Below are positions 32,877 to 42,022 of a DNA stretch of 64,000 nucleotides, one piece after another. The stretch lies in assembly GCA_965204915.1 (NCBI GenBank), contig OZ242023.1, forward strand, positions 2,914,001 to 2,978,000, in the 5' to 3' direction. The notes under the pieces were generated by a model. It searched no databases and had not been told where the DNA came from. It saw nothing but the letters and a program-made list of their open reading frames with translations. Source of the DNA: HK1 sp965204915. GTDB lineage: Bacteria; Pseudomonadota; Gammaproteobacteria; HK1. How positions within the stretch are numbered: the first letter of the stretch is position 1; the number at the start of each line of letters is the position of its first letter. The position numbers and the translations under genes are program-made.

Positions 32877-33470
32877 ATGTCTTCCCGCACCGCCGCCGTC
32901 GAGCGCGACACGCGCGAGACCCGCATCGCCGTCACCGTCGCCCTCGACGGCGCCGGCGCCGCGCGCCTCGACACGGGAATCCCCTTCTTCGAGCACATGC
33001 TGGAGCAGGTGGCCCGCCATGGGGCGATCGACCTCGACGTGCGCGCCGCCGGGGACGTCGCGATCGACGACCACCACACCGTCGAGGACACCGGCATCGT
33101 GCTCGGGCAGGCCGTGGCCGAGGCGCTCGGCGACAAGCGCGGCATCGCGCGCTACGGACACGCCTACGTTCCGCTCGACGAGGCGCTCTCGAGGGTCGTC
33201 ATCGACTTCTCCGGCCGCCCCGGGCTGTTCTACCGGGTGGACTGGCCCCGCGCGCGGATCGGGGCATTCGACGTCGATCTGATCCGCGAATTCTTCCAGG
33301 GCTTCGCGAACGCGGCGGCGGCCACCGTGCACGTCGACTCTCTCCAGGGCGTCAACGCCCACCACGTCGCGGAGACGATGTTCAAGGCGTTCGGCCGCGC
33401 ATTGCGCATGGCGGTGGCCCGGGACGAGCGGCTGGGCGATGCGGTGCCGTCGACGAAGGGCGTGTTGTGA
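32877..33470 (+). CDS. hisB: Imidazoleglycerol-phosphate dehydratase
   Basis: 197 residues, the normal monofunctional length. Dehydrates imidazoleglycerol phosphate in histidine synthesis. Manganese-binding motifs are visible: FFEHMLEQVARHG, DDHHTVEDTG and NAHHVAETMFKA. ATG 32877 with GGAG 7 bp upstream. Two degraded pieces of this gene's 5' end occur at 15293 and 18378. hisH follows after 180 bp. Confidence 0.97.
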   Translation: MSSRTAAVERDTRETRIAVTVALDGAGAARLDTGIPFFEHMLEQVARHGAIDLDVRAAGDVAIDDHHTVEDTGIVLGQAVAEALGDKRGIARYGHAYVPLDEALSRVVIDFSGRPGLFYRVDWPRARIGAFDVDLIREFFQGFANAAAATVHVDSLQGVNAHHVAETMFKAFGRALRMAVARDERLGDAVPSTKGVL

Positions 33471-33650
33471 GATTGATCGCCCTGCCCGCCCTGCCGGTGG
33501 TGGCGATGCGATGCCGTCGATGATGCGGCGCCGCGAAGAGCGTGTCGTGGGACGAAGATCATCGGATGCATCGGCCGGAGTGGCTGACGGTCGAGAGCGT
33601 GTCGCGGGACGGAGGCCGCCGGGCGGAGCGGCCGTGCCCCGGAGCACACG

Positions 33651-34376
33651 ATGAGCATGGAAAGGGTGGCCGTGGTCGACTACGGCATGGGCAACCTCCG
33701 CTCGGTGTCGAAGGCGGTCGAGCACGTCGCCGGAAGCCGTGTCGAAGTCCTGGTCACGGACGACGCCCGCGAGATCGGGAACGCCGATCGGGTCGTCTTC
33801 CCGGGCCAGGGCGCGATGCGCGACTGCATGGCGGAGCTCGCCGCCCGCGGACTCGTGGGGTCGGTGCGGGCCTGTCTCGGGGTCAAGCCGGTGCTGGGGA
33901 TCTGCATGGGTCTCCAGGTTCTGTTCGAGTCGAGCGAAGAGGACCCGGACACCCTTGGCTTCGGATGGCTCGCGGGACGCTCGATCCGCTTTCCGTCCGA
34001 TGCCGCCGATGGGCAGGGCCGGCGCCTCAAGGTCCCCCACATGGGATGGAACCGGGTGCGCCAACGGGCCGGCCACCCGCTGTGGCGCGGCATCGACGAC
34101 GCCGAGCGCTTCTACTTCGTGCACAGCTACTACGCCTGCCCCGGCGACGATGCGAACGACGACCGCCGGCGCGACCGCCCCCCGGCCAGCGCCGCGGACA
34201 GGCAGGGAACAGGTTCGTTCCATGCGAGCATCGCGGGCACGAGCGAGTACGGTGTGGAGTTCGCCGCCGCCGTCTCCGCCGAGCAACTCTTCGCCGTGCA
34301 GTTCCACCCCGAGAAGAGCCAGCGCGCCGGCCTTGCGCTGCTCTCCAACTTCCTGGCCTGGGACGGCCGTGGCTGA
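33651..34376 (+). CDS. hisH: Imidazole glycerol phosphate synthase, glutamine amidotransferase subunit
   Basis: 241 residues, class I glutaminase partner of HisF. Opening VVDYGMGNLRSV, nucleophile Cys in GICMGLQ (about residue 85), and catalytic His/Glu in VQFHPEKS (about 219/221). A charged insertion (CPGDDANDDRRRDRPPASAA) before the C-terminal part makes it slightly longer than usual. The 180-bp gap after hisB contains an imperfect direct repeat (gagcgtgtcg[t/c]gggacg near 33538 and 33596) but no supported gene. Confidence 0.95.
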   Translation: MSMERVAVVDYGMGNLRSVSKAVEHVAGSRVEVLVTDDAREIGNADRVVFPGQGAMRDCMAELAARGLVGSVRACLGVKPVLGICMGLQVLFESSEEDPDTLGFGWLAGRSIRFPSDAADGQGRRLKVPHMGWNRVRQRAGHPLWRGIDDAERFYFVHSYYACPGDDANDDRRRDRPPASAADRQGTGSFHASIAGTSEYGVEFAAAVSAEQLFAVQFHPEKSQRAGLALLSNFLAWDGRG

Positions 34377-34550
34377 ATGGCCGCGCCCTCGTGCGCCGGG
34401 CTGTATCTGCGATGGATGCGGCAGGTGCGATACCCGGCGGTAGAGGCTGGCATCGTGCCCTGATACGCTGGCCGTCCGCTCGGAACCGGCGTCGTCCGGC
34501 ATCCGGGAACCAGGTGTCGGCCCAACGCGGTGGACGGAAGGAAGGCACTC

Positions 34551-36317
34551 ATGGACTTCGGCGTCGTCTTGCAGACCGATCCTCCGGCCAGCCGTGTGGT
34601 CGAGCTCGCCCGGCGGGCCGAGGCGAACGGCTTCACCCACGTATGGGTGTTCGATTCGCCGGTGCTGTGGCAGGAGCCCTTCGTCATCCTCGCCCGCATC
34701 CTGGCCGAGACCGAGCGGGTCGTGGTCGGCCCGATGGTCACCAACCCGGGCTCGCGCGACTGGACGGTGCTCGCTTCGACCTTCGCGACGCTGAACGACG
34801 CCTACGGCCCGCGGACGATCTGCGGCATCGGGCGAGGCGACTCGGCGTTGCGGGTCATCGGGCGCAAGCCCCGCACCCTCGCCGAGATGGTGGAGGCCAT
34901 GCGGGTCGTCAAGGGCCTGGTGGCCGGCGAGACGGTGGACTACCACGGGACCGGGCTGCGCTTCCCCTGGGTGGAGCAGGGTTGGAACCTTCTCATGTGG
35001 GGCGCCGGGTACGGACCGCGCGCGCTCGACCGCATCGGGCGCCACGCCGACGGCTTCATCCTGCAGCTCGCCGATCCCCGGATCCTGGAGTGGACCCGGA
35101 GCGCGGTCATGGACGCCGCCGCGGCGCAAGGACGGGCGCCGGGCTCGGTCGCCACCTGCGTGGCCGCGCCGGCCTGTGTCGGCGACAACGTCGCGCACCA
35201 GCGCGAGCAGCTTCGCTGGTTCGGCGGCATGGTCGGCAACCACGTCGCCGATCTGGTCAAGCGCTACGGCGAACACTCCCCGGACGTGCCGAAGGCGCTC
35301 ACCGACTACATCCGGGACCGCGCGGACTACGACTACGCCCACCACGGCCGGGCCGGCCACCCCTCGACCGACTTCGTGCCGGACGATGTCGTCGACCGTT
35401 TCTGCGTGCTCGGTAGGGTCGAGGACCACGTCGCGAAGCTCACCACGCTACGGGACCTGGGGGCCGACCACTTCGCCATCTACCTGATGCACGATGCGGA
35501 AGACGAGACCCTCGACGCCTACGGGCGATCGGTGCTGCCCGTACTTGCGGGGACGGCGGCGGTCCGATCTCCGCATCGATCCGCATCGGCGCCCGCAACG
35601 CGGCCGGGTTTGGCGGACGACTGGCAATCCGCGACCGGCGCCGAATACGAGCGCAAGGGGTTCTCGGCCCGTTCGGGCTACGGAACGCGGCCCGCCCTCC
35701 TGATCGTCGATTTCATCCAGGGCTTCACCGATCCGGGCACCGGGCTCGGCGGCGACTACGGCGCGGAGCTGGCGGTCACCGCGAAGCTGCTCGGTGAGTT
35801 CCGGTCGCGCGCGCTCCCGGTCTTCTTCACCACCGTCGCCTACGAGCCGCATTTGCGCGACGCCGGGCAGTTCGTCGCGAAGGTCCCGGCGCTCTCGATC
35901 CTGATCAGGGGAAGCGACTGGGTGAAGGTGGACGATCGCATCCGCCCGCGGCCTTCCGAGCCGGTGGTGTCGAAGAAGTACGCGAGCGCGTTCTTCGACA
36001 CCCGGCTGGACATGGAGTTCCGGGGCCTCGGGGTCGACACCGTGGTCATGGCCGGGTGCACCACGAGCGGCTGCATCCGCGCCTCCGCCGTCGATGCGAT
36101 GCAGCACGGCTTCCGCACCGTGGTGGTCCGCGACGCGGTCGGCGATCGGGCGCAGACGCCGCACGAGGTCAACCTGTTCGACATCGACGCGAAGTACGGC
36201 GACGTCGTATCGTCCGGCGAGGTCCTCGGCTATCTGCGCGGACTCGGCGAGAGCGGCGGGCTCGGGGCCACCGCGGACGACGAGTTCCGGCGCTGGTGGA
36301 GCGGCGCCCGGGCGTAA
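34551..36317 (+). CDS. Fusion of luciferase-like monooxygenase and isochorismatase-type cysteine hydrolase
   Basis: 588 residues. The N-terminal part (about 1-325) is an LLM-class flavin- or F420-dependent oxidoreductase (FGVVLQTDPPASRVVELARR, MWGAGYGPRALDRIGRHADG). The C-terminal part (about 350-565) is an isochorismatase/N-carbamoylsarcosine amidohydrolase domain with Asp in LLIVDFIQGF (about 387) and the catalytic Cys in GCTTSGCIRASAVDA (about 508). The two parts are joined by a short S/P/A-rich linker. The hydrolase half and hyuA downstream suggest degradation of hydantoin or N-carbamoyl compounds; RutA and RutB, which use the same two folds for uracil, are a further analogy. ATG 34551 follows GGAAGGAAGG by about 5 bp. 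Confidence 0.85.
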   Translation: MDFGVVLQTDPPASRVVELARRAEANGFTHVWVFDSPVLWQEPFVILARILAETERVVVGPMVTNPGSRDWTVLASTFATLNDAYGPRTICGIGRGDSALRVIGRKPRTLAEMVEAMRVVKGLVAGETVDYHGTGLRFPWVEQGWNLLMWGAGYGPRALDRIGRHADGFILQLADPRILEWTRSAVMDAAAAQGRAPGSVATCVAAPACVGDNVAHQREQLRWFGGMVGNHVADLVKRYGEHSPDVPKALTDYIRDRADYDYAHHGRAGHPSTDFVPDDVVDRFCVLGRVEDHVAKLTTLRDLGADHFAIYLMHDAEDETLDAYGRSVLPVLAGTAAVRSPHRSASAPATRPGLADDWQSATGAEYERKGFSARSGYGTRPALLIVDFIQGFTDPGTGLGGDYGAELAVTAKLLGEFRSRALPVFFTTVAYEPHLRDAGQFVAKVPALSILIRGSDWVKVDDRIRPRPSEPVVSKKYASAFFDTRLDMEFRGLGVDTVVMAGCTTSGCIRASAVDAMQHGFRTVVVRDAVGDRAQTPHEVNLFDIDAKYGDVVSSGEVLGYLRGLGESGGLGATADDEFRRWWSGARA

Positions 36318-36332
36318 CGGGAGACCGCTGCC

Positions 36333-36953
36333 ATGCCTTCCGACCGATTGACCGGCTTCTCCTCCGCGTTCGACGAGATGCTTGAACGCAGCCGCCACGA
36401 GCTGGACGCACTGTCGGGCGGCTCGGACGCGCCGGCCCTCTCGCCGACTCCCCGGACGGCCTCTCAGGTGTCCTCCCGGACTTCCCTCCCAACGCCTCCC
36501 CGAACGTCCTCCAAGCCGCCCGGGAGCCGCCCTTCCGCGGCCGACCGGAACGTATCGGCGGGTGGCGCCTCTGCGTCGTCACCGGCCGCCTCTCGCTCCC
36601 CTGCGGAGCGCGCGCTGGACATGAAGCTAGGTGCGGACTGGCGATACGAGATCCTGGAACGCACCCGCGAGGGCGGCGATCTGGTGGTGCGATGCAGGGT
36701 CACGGCGCCGGCACGCGGCGTGAGCCGCACTTGGTACGGGTCCGCCCCGGTGTCCGGAGCCGGACGCGGCGCGTCAAACTTCGGACGCGGCGCATCGGGG
36801 ATGAGAGGAAAAGCGGGGAACGTGAGCTTCACCCTGGGCGCCAGGGTGGGAACGGGAGCTGGAGTGGGGGCGAACAATTCGGCCCGGAGCGAACGGGAGG
36901 CCGAGCGCCAAGCCGTGGAATCGGCGCTGGCCGCCTGCGCGCGGCTGCTTTGA
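36333..36953 (+). CDS. Hypothetical protein with Ser/Pro-rich linker
   Basis: 206 residues, 15 bp behind the fusion gene. A short N-terminal helix (TGFSSAFDEMLERSRHEL) is followed by about 60 residues of S/P/T-rich linker. Then comes a folded-looking part (WRYEILERTREGGDLVVRCR) and a C-terminal helix rich in Ala and Glu (EREAERQAVESALAACARLL). The strand-helix layout resembles small Rad52-like or lipoprotein-free cytosolic domains, but no family is assigned with confidence. Confidence 0.5.
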   Translation: MPSDRLTGFSSAFDEMLERSRHELDALSGGSDAPALSPTPRTASQVSSRTSLPTPPRTSSKPPGSRPSAADRNVSAGGASASSPAASRSPAERALDMKLGADWRYEILERTREGGDLVVRCRVTAPARGVSRTWYGSAPVSGAGRGASNFGRGASGMRGKAGNVSFTLGARVGTGAGVGANNSARSEREAERQAVESALAACARLL

Positions 36954-37009
36954 CGTGCGATTAGAATGCGGGTCCCCGCACCCGGCAGAGCCCACCCGGA
37001 GACACCACC

Positions 37010-37282
37010 ATGACCGCGAGTACCTTCAACCCGCTCGCCGCCGCCCGCGCCCTCGAAGCCGCGGGAATCGAGCGCCGCCAGGCCGAAGCACACGCCGAAG
37101 CCTTGCGCCAGGCCGCCACCGCCGATCGGGACGAATTCGCCACGAAGGCCGACCTCGACAACCTCCGATCGGAGCTTCGCGCCGACCTCGCCGGCCTCGA
37201 AGGGCGCATGTACCGCGCCCTCTGGCTTCAGGGCGCCGGTATCGTCGCCATCCTGACCGCCCTTCGGTTCCTGCCAATCTGA
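37010..37282 (+). CDS. Small coiled-coil protein with C-terminal membrane helix (DUF1640-like)
   Basis: 90 residues. An N-terminal helix rich in Ala/Glu (RALEAAGIERRQAEAHAEAL) leads to FATKADLDNLRSELRADLAG, a coiled coil, and then LWLQGAGIVAILTALRFL as a membrane segment. This design is common in a family of small bacterial proteins of unknown role, often near mobile DNA. Confidence 0.7.
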   Translation: MTASTFNPLAAARALEAAGIERRQAEAHAEALRQAATADRDEFATKADLDNLRSELRADLAGLEGRMYRALWLQGAGIVAILTALRFLPI

Positions 37283-37372
37283 GCCACCGTCCGTTGTCCG
37301 GAGGCTTGCCATGCAGACACTTGCGAGGCTCACGACTCCCCACGATCTGGTTTCAACCGACGGAGATCGTCC

Positions 37373-37615
37373 ATGACCGTGCTCGACGCGGCGGAAGCTC
37401 GTTCCAGGCTGCACAGCCTGATTGACGAAACGGCGCAAACCCATCGGCCGATCATGATTGCGGGAAGGAGCGGAAACGCGGTCCTGCTGGCCGAAGAAGA
37501 CTGGAATGCAATCAACGAGACCCTGTACCTGGTGTCCATTCCCGGGATGCGCGATTCCATACGCGAAGGTATGGAATCGGATCTCGGAGGGTGCGAAAGG
37601 GACCTCGACTGGTGA
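37373..37615 (+). CDS. Phd/YefM-family antitoxin
   Basis: 80 residues. LDAAEARSRLHSLIDETAQT, then PIMIAGRSGNAVLLAEEDWN and ETLYLVSIPGMRDSIREGM are the standard YefM segments: DNA-binding fold first, toxin-binding helix last. The stop overlaps the start of a YoeB remnant, so the pair was once complete. Confidence 0.88.
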   Translation: MTVLDAAEARSRLHSLIDETAQTHRPIMIAGRSGNAVLLAEEDWNAINETLYLVSIPGMRDSIREGMESDLGGCERDLDW

Positions 37616-37686
37616 CGTGGGAGCTGTATTTCACCCGGCAGGCGAATAGACGGGCAGGCCGGGCGTTGAACGTCGGCCATCCCTGA
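37612..37686 (+). pseudogene. yoeB-like toxin remnant
   Basis: GTG overlapping the antitoxin stop gives MTWELYFTRQANRR and a few unrelated residues before a TGA at 37684-37686. YoeB toxins begin in this way (MTW-x-L-x-x-T-x-x-A) and are about 85 residues long, so only the first dozen residues remain. Confidence 0.75.
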
Positions 37687-37705
37687 AGACGCGGAGCACG
37701 GCGCC

Positions 37706-39781
37706 ATGGCGCGAGTCGGAGTCGACGTCGGAGGCACCAACACGGATCTGGTGCTCGAATCCGGGCGCGGGATCCATGTCCACAAGGTGCAGAGCACCCC
37801 GCACGACCAGTCCGAAGGGGTGCTGCGGGGCCTGAACGAGCTGTGCGGGATGGCCGGGATCCGGCCGGGCGACGTCGACCTCATCGTCCACGGCACCACC
37901 GTCGCCACCAACATCACCATCGAGCACGACGGCGCCGAGGTGGGGATGCTCACCACCCGCAACTTCCGCGACATCCTGCACATCGGCCGCCACAAGCGAC
38001 CCTACAACTTCTCCCTCCACTTCGAGGTCCCGTGGCAGAACCGGCCGCTGGTCAAGCGCCGCAACCGCATCCCCGTCACCGAGCGCATCCTGCCCCCCGA
38101 CGGCCGGGTGGAGACCCCGCTGGACGAGGACGAAGTGCTCGCCGCGATCGAGGTGTTCAAGCGCCGGGGCATCGAGTCGGTGGTGATCGGGTTCCTGTTC
38201 TCCTTCATCAACGACGCCCACGAGCGCCGGGCGAAGGCCGTCGTGGAGCGCGAGATGCCCGGCGCCTACGTCTGCTGTTCCTCGGAGGTCGCCAACGTCC
38301 TCCGCGAGTTCGAGCGCTTCTCGACCGCGGCGATGAACGCCTTCATCGGCCCGCGCACCTCGACGTACCTGGAGAGCCTCCGGAGCAAGCTCGCCGGCAA
38401 CGGGTTCCGGGCGAACCTGCGCCTCATCCAGTCGAACGGCGGGATCTCGACGGTGGAGGCGTGCTCGAAGCGCGCGGTCAGCATCCTCATGTCGGGTCCG
38501 GCCGGCGGGGTCATCGGCGGACGCTCGGAGGGGCTGCTGTGCGGGAGCCGGAACCTCATCACGGTGGACATCGGGGGCACCTCGGCCGACATCAGCACCA
38601 TTCCCGACGGGCGGATCAAGATCATGAACCCGCGCGACTCGTACGTGGGCGGCCACCCGATCCTGGTCCCGATGATCGATCTGGTCACCATCGGCGCCGG
38701 GGGCGGCTCGATCGCGCACATCGACTCCGCCGGGGGCTTCCACGTCGGGCCGCGCTCGGCCGGGGCGGACCCGGGGCCGGCCTGCTACGGCAAGGGGGGC
38801 GAGGAGCCGACGGTGACCGACGCCCAGGTCGCGCTGGGCCGGCTCGACGCGGACAAGCTGCTGGGCGGGGACCTGCCCGTGGATCCTTCGCTTGCCGAGC
38901 GCGCCATCGAGGCGAAGGTCGCGAAGAAGCTGGACCTCCCGGTCAAGGAAGCGGCGCTCGGCATCATCCGGGTGATCAACTCCAACATGGCGCTGGCCAT
39001 CCGCTCGAGCTCGGTGGCCCGCGGGGTCGATCCGCGCGAGTTCTCCCTGGTGCCCTTCGGCGGCGCGGGGCCGCTGCACGGGGTGGCGCTCGCGGAAGCC
39101 GTGTCCGCCAGGGACGTCATCGTGCCGGTGGCGCCGGGGATCACCGCGGCCATGGGCCTGCTCGAGACCGACATGCAGTACGAGCACGCGCGCTCCCTCA
39201 TCACCTCCCTCACCCACGTCGATGCGGACACCGTGCACCGCATCGACACGCTCGTCTCGGAGCTGGTGGCGGAATGCCGCCGCGACCTGGAGAACGACGG
39301 GGTGCCGCCCGGGCGGCAGGGGTTCCAGCGCTTCGCGGAGTGCCGCTACCACGGCCAGGGCTTCGAGCTGCGGGCGGACGTCCCGGAGGGCGAGGTCACC
39401 GCGGCGGGGGTGAAGCGGATCGTCGAGAGCTTCCACGCCCAGCACCGGCTGGACTACGGCTATGCGTTCGACGACGGCGAGGTGGAGCTGATCACGGTGC
39501 GGGTCATCGGCACCGAGAAGGTGAAGCCGCTGGAGGTGGCCCGGATCGAAGCCGCGAACGGCGCCGGCATCGACCACGCCTTCCTCTACTCCCGCCAGAC
39601 CACCTTCGACGACGGCCGCACCGTGGACACCCCGCGCTACGACCGCTTGCGGCTCAAGGCCGGGCATCGCGTCGCGGGGCCGGCCGTCCTCCTCCAGCAC
39701 AACTCGACGATCCTCGTGCCGCCGGAGTACCTCTGCGAGGTCTCGGCGCACGGAAACCTGCTCATCCGGCGTGCCCGTTGA
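37706..39781 (+). CDS. hyuA: Hydantoinase/oxoprolinase family protein, HyuA-type subunit
   Basis: 691 residues, normal length. ATP-dependent ring opening of hydantoins or 5-oxoproline. The actin-like ATPase motifs VDVGGTNTDLVLE and TVDIGGTSADIST, HGTTVATN and the conserved VPFGGAGPLHGVALA are all present. The B subunit (HyuB) that normally follows is not found: the next gene is the last member of the membrane protein array, pointing the other way. The hydrolase in the fusion protein at 34551 could act on its product. Confidence 0.9.
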   Translation: MARVGVDVGGTNTDLVLESGRGIHVHKVQSTPHDQSEGVLRGLNELCGMAGIRPGDVDLIVHGTTVATNITIEHDGAEVGMLTTRNFRDILHIGRHKRPYNFSLHFEVPWQNRPLVKRRNRIPVTERILPPDGRVETPLDEDEVLAAIEVFKRRGIESVVIGFLFSFINDAHERRAKAVVEREMPGAYVCCSSEVANVLREFERFSTAAMNAFIGPRTSTYLESLRSKLAGNGFRANLRLIQSNGGISTVEACSKRAVSILMSGPAGGVIGGRSEGLLCGSRNLITVDIGGTSADISTIPDGRIKIMNPRDSYVGGHPILVPMIDLVTIGAGGGSIAHIDSAGGFHVGPRSAGADPGPACYGKGGEEPTVTDAQVALGRLDADKLLGGDLPVDPSLAERAIEAKVAKKLDLPVKEAALGIIRVINSNMALAIRSSSVARGVDPREFSLVPFGGAGPLHGVALAEAVSARDVIVPVAPGITAAMGLLETDMQYEHARSLITSLTHVDADTVHRIDTLVSELVAECRRDLENDGVPPGRQGFQRFAECRYHGQGFELRADVPEGEVTAAGVKRIVESFHAQHRLDYGYAFDDGEVELITVRVIGTEKVKPLEVARIEAANGAGIDHAFLYSRQTTFDDGRTVDTPRYDRLRLKAGHRVAGPAVLLQHNSTILVPPEYLCEVSAHGNLLIRRAR

Positions 39782-39968
39782 GTCCTCCCGGTTGCCTTGG
39801 AGTCCCTGTACCCAGGTCCGGCGCCGGCTTTCCAGGGGGAGCTTCCAGGTGGCACGGCAGGTGGCCGGCGCCCTCCGGAGAAACGTGGAGCCGGCGTCTT
39901 CGATGATGAGGAGCAGCGACGCCGCTCCGCCCGGCGAAATGTGTTTCGGACCGGGCGGGCCGCCGCGC

Positions 39969-41981
39969 TCACCCGCCGGCGCCGAGGGCGGCCTCCGCTC
40001 GCCAGAGCTCCCGGTTTAGCCACCGCCCCCGCTCCCACCGCCGTGCCCGCTGCCCGGTGACGACGTGGTCGACCGGATACGTGGGAAGCGACCTGCCGGC
40101 CAGGCACCGGTCGCCGAACCTCTCCAGGCCGGTGCGGTACAGTTGATCGTATCGGAGCCCTTGCCGTCGGCGGTCCGCCGGCAGATCCTCCGGGCTCACG
40201 GGGGCCACCTTCGCGAAGATGAACCCCTCCGCATCCTCGGGCCTGCATCGATCCTTGACGTAGATGAGCGTGCCGTGGTCGAGGTACACGTCGAGGCCCG
40301 ATTGGATGACGGGCTCGTCGGGGATGCGGCGCTCGGGGAAGGGCGCGGGCTCGCGCAGCAGCCGCCGGAGCAGGTCCGGCGGGTCGCGCGCGATCCTCTG
40401 GTGCCGCCACTCGGGGGGCAGATCCACCAGGATGGTGTCCCCGACGTGTTCATACCGGAACGGGCTGTACCCTCGGAGGGACCACACCAGATCCGCCGCC
40501 GGGCCGAGCGCCCCCAGGCCGAGCACCAGCACCAGCCCCGCGAACGCGGCCCGGCGGCGGAGCCCGCCCCGGCGCACGAGCGCCCCCCCGCCCCGCGCCA
40601 CCGCCCCGGCGCAGAGCCAGCCCAGCACGAGCAGCGCCGGCAGCGACCCACGATACAGGAGCTCGTTCACACTCCCGTACCAGTACAGGGGCAGGAGCAG
40701 GAGGGTCGCCACCGCCGCGATGAAGAAGGGCTCCCGGCACACCGCCGGGCGGACCGCCGCCAGCAGCACCGCCAGCAGCAGGAACTCGCTCAGATAGAAG
40801 AAGAGCAGCCGGCGCATCAGCCGCGGCCAGTCGTATCCCTCCTTCTGCCATAGCCAGCCCTGCGGGAAGTCCATCGCCCCGGAGGTCAGGTACAGCACCA
40901 CCACCCCGAACAGCGGCCCCGCCAGGCACAGGTTGGGCCAGCGCAGGAACGGGCGCACCCCGTTCATCCACAGTACCGCCGCGAGCAGGGGCAGCAGGCC
41001 CACGGCGACGAACGCGGACCAGAACGGGGCCGCCGCCAGCAGCACCCCGAGCACGGTCAGGAACCGGGGCTGGCGGCAGAGATGCAGGCAGAGCAGGGTG
41101 TACAGTCCGGCGGCCAGGAAGTGGTGGGGCGACGACTTCAGGGTGGCCGTCAGGGACCAGATCCGCAGGAACTTCGGCTCGTAGACCAGGAAGGTGTACC
41201 AGTCCCCATGTTCGACAATCCAGTCGACCCACTCCCATCCCTTGATTGCCGGCAGGCCTGCGAAGCTCATGATCGCCGGCAGGCTTGCGAAGCTCACCCC
41301 GCTGAAGAAGACGAGAACGGCGAGGGCGATGACCAGCGCCCATCCGCGTCGTCCGCGGGTGAACAGCAGCGCGACGAGGGCGACCCCGGCCCAGGTCCAC
41401 AGGGCGACCGCCCAGCTCAGCGCCGCCGGGCCGAGCCAGTGGGCGGCCAGCCCCGGGACCATGTGCCATCCGAGGTAGTAGCGCAGCAGCGGCGGCGTGG
41501 CCGGCGGGCCTTCGGCGGGCGCGGGCCGCCAGGCGGCCAGCGGGTCGGGCAGGTACGTGGGCCAGGGGTGGCGGCCCAGGTCGAGCAGGATCACCTGGTA
41601 CGAGAAGAAGTCGAGGTTGCGCGGGTCGAACACGCCGCCGGCGGGGATCGCCAGCACCCAGAGGGCGGCCACCGCGAGGACCGCCGCCTCGGCGGGGGTC
41701 GGCGCGCGCAGCCGCCAAGGTCCGGAGAGGGGGCGGCGGAGCGCGCCCGCCAGCAGCGCGGCGGCCGGGAGCCCGAGCCACCACTCGAACCAGCCCACCA
41801 GCCACACCACCACCGGCAGCATCAGGTAGACGACGGCCAGCCGGTGCAGCATCGGCAGCTCCGGTTCCGCCGCCGCGTCCCGCCGCTCCGCCGTCAGGGA
41901 CGCGGAGACCGGCGGGCGCGACGATGACCGGCCATGTCGTTCGAGCGGCATCCCCGGAGCTCCGGACCGCGGCGCCGGCAT
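39969..41981 (-). CDS. Multi-pass membrane protein of the seven-member tandem family, copy 1
   Basis: 670 residues. A short basic N-terminus, then about 12-13 hydrophobic segments between residues 43 and 495, then a periplasmic-looking C-terminal domain of about 150 residues with DVYLDHGTLIYVKDRC, RCLAGRSLPTYPV and TGQ. The membrane layout (LLRYYLGWHMVPG, charged D/R loops) suggests a GT-C-like glycosyltransferase or polymer-handling protein, but no family is recognised with certainty. ATG 41981 is supported by GGGGAG 8 bp upstream, shared by copies 1, 2, 3, 5 and 6. This copy has a 27-bp duplication in the variable loop. Last gene of the group 4-3-2-1 (41-bp spacers). Confidence 0.85.
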   Translation of the reverse strand: MPAPRSGAPGMPLERHGRSSSRPPVSASLTAERRDAAAEPELPMLHRLAVVYLMLPVVVWLVGWFEWWLGLPAAALLAGALRRPLSGPWRLRAPTPAEAAVLAVAALWVLAIPAGGVFDPRNLDFFSYQVILLDLGRHPWPTYLPDPLAAWRPAPAEGPPATPPLLRYYLGWHMVPGLAAHWLGPAALSWAVALWTWAGVALVALLFTRGRRGWALVIALAVLVFFSGVSFASLPAIMSFAGLPAIKGWEWVDWIVEHGDWYTFLVYEPKFLRIWSLTATLKSSPHHFLAAGLYTLLCLHLCRQPRFLTVLGVLLAAAPFWSAFVAVGLLPLLAAVLWMNGVRPFLRWPNLCLAGPLFGVVVLYLTSGAMDFPQGWLWQKEGYDWPRLMRRLLFFYLSEFLLLAVLLAAVRPAVCREPFFIAAVATLLLLPLYWYGSVNELLYRGSLPALLVLGWLCAGAVARGGGALVRRGGLRRRAAFAGLVLVLGLGALGPAADLVWSLRGYSPFRYEHVGDTILVDLPPEWRHQRIARDPPDLLRRLLREPAPFPERRIPDEPVIQSGLDVYLDHGTLIYVKDRCRPEDAEGFIFAKVAPVSPEDLPADRRRQGLRYDQLYRTGLERFGDRCLAGRSLPTYPVDHVVTGQRARRWERGRWLNRELWRAEAALGAGG
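41244..41297 (-). repeat. 27-bp tandem duplication inside array copy 1
   Basis: Two 27-bp units (41244-41270 and 41271-41297) differ at three positions and add nine residues in frame (FASLPAIMS / FAGLPAIKG). The other six copies have a single unit. It lies in the most variable loop. Confidence 0.9.
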
Positions 41982-42022
41982 CGTAGCGGCTCCCCTGTTT
42001 CGGACCGGGCGGGCCGCCGCGC

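Noticed and set aside
33538..33612. Imperfect direct repeat in the hisB-hisH gap
   Set aside because: Too short and imperfect to assign a role; no coding or regulatory context supports it.
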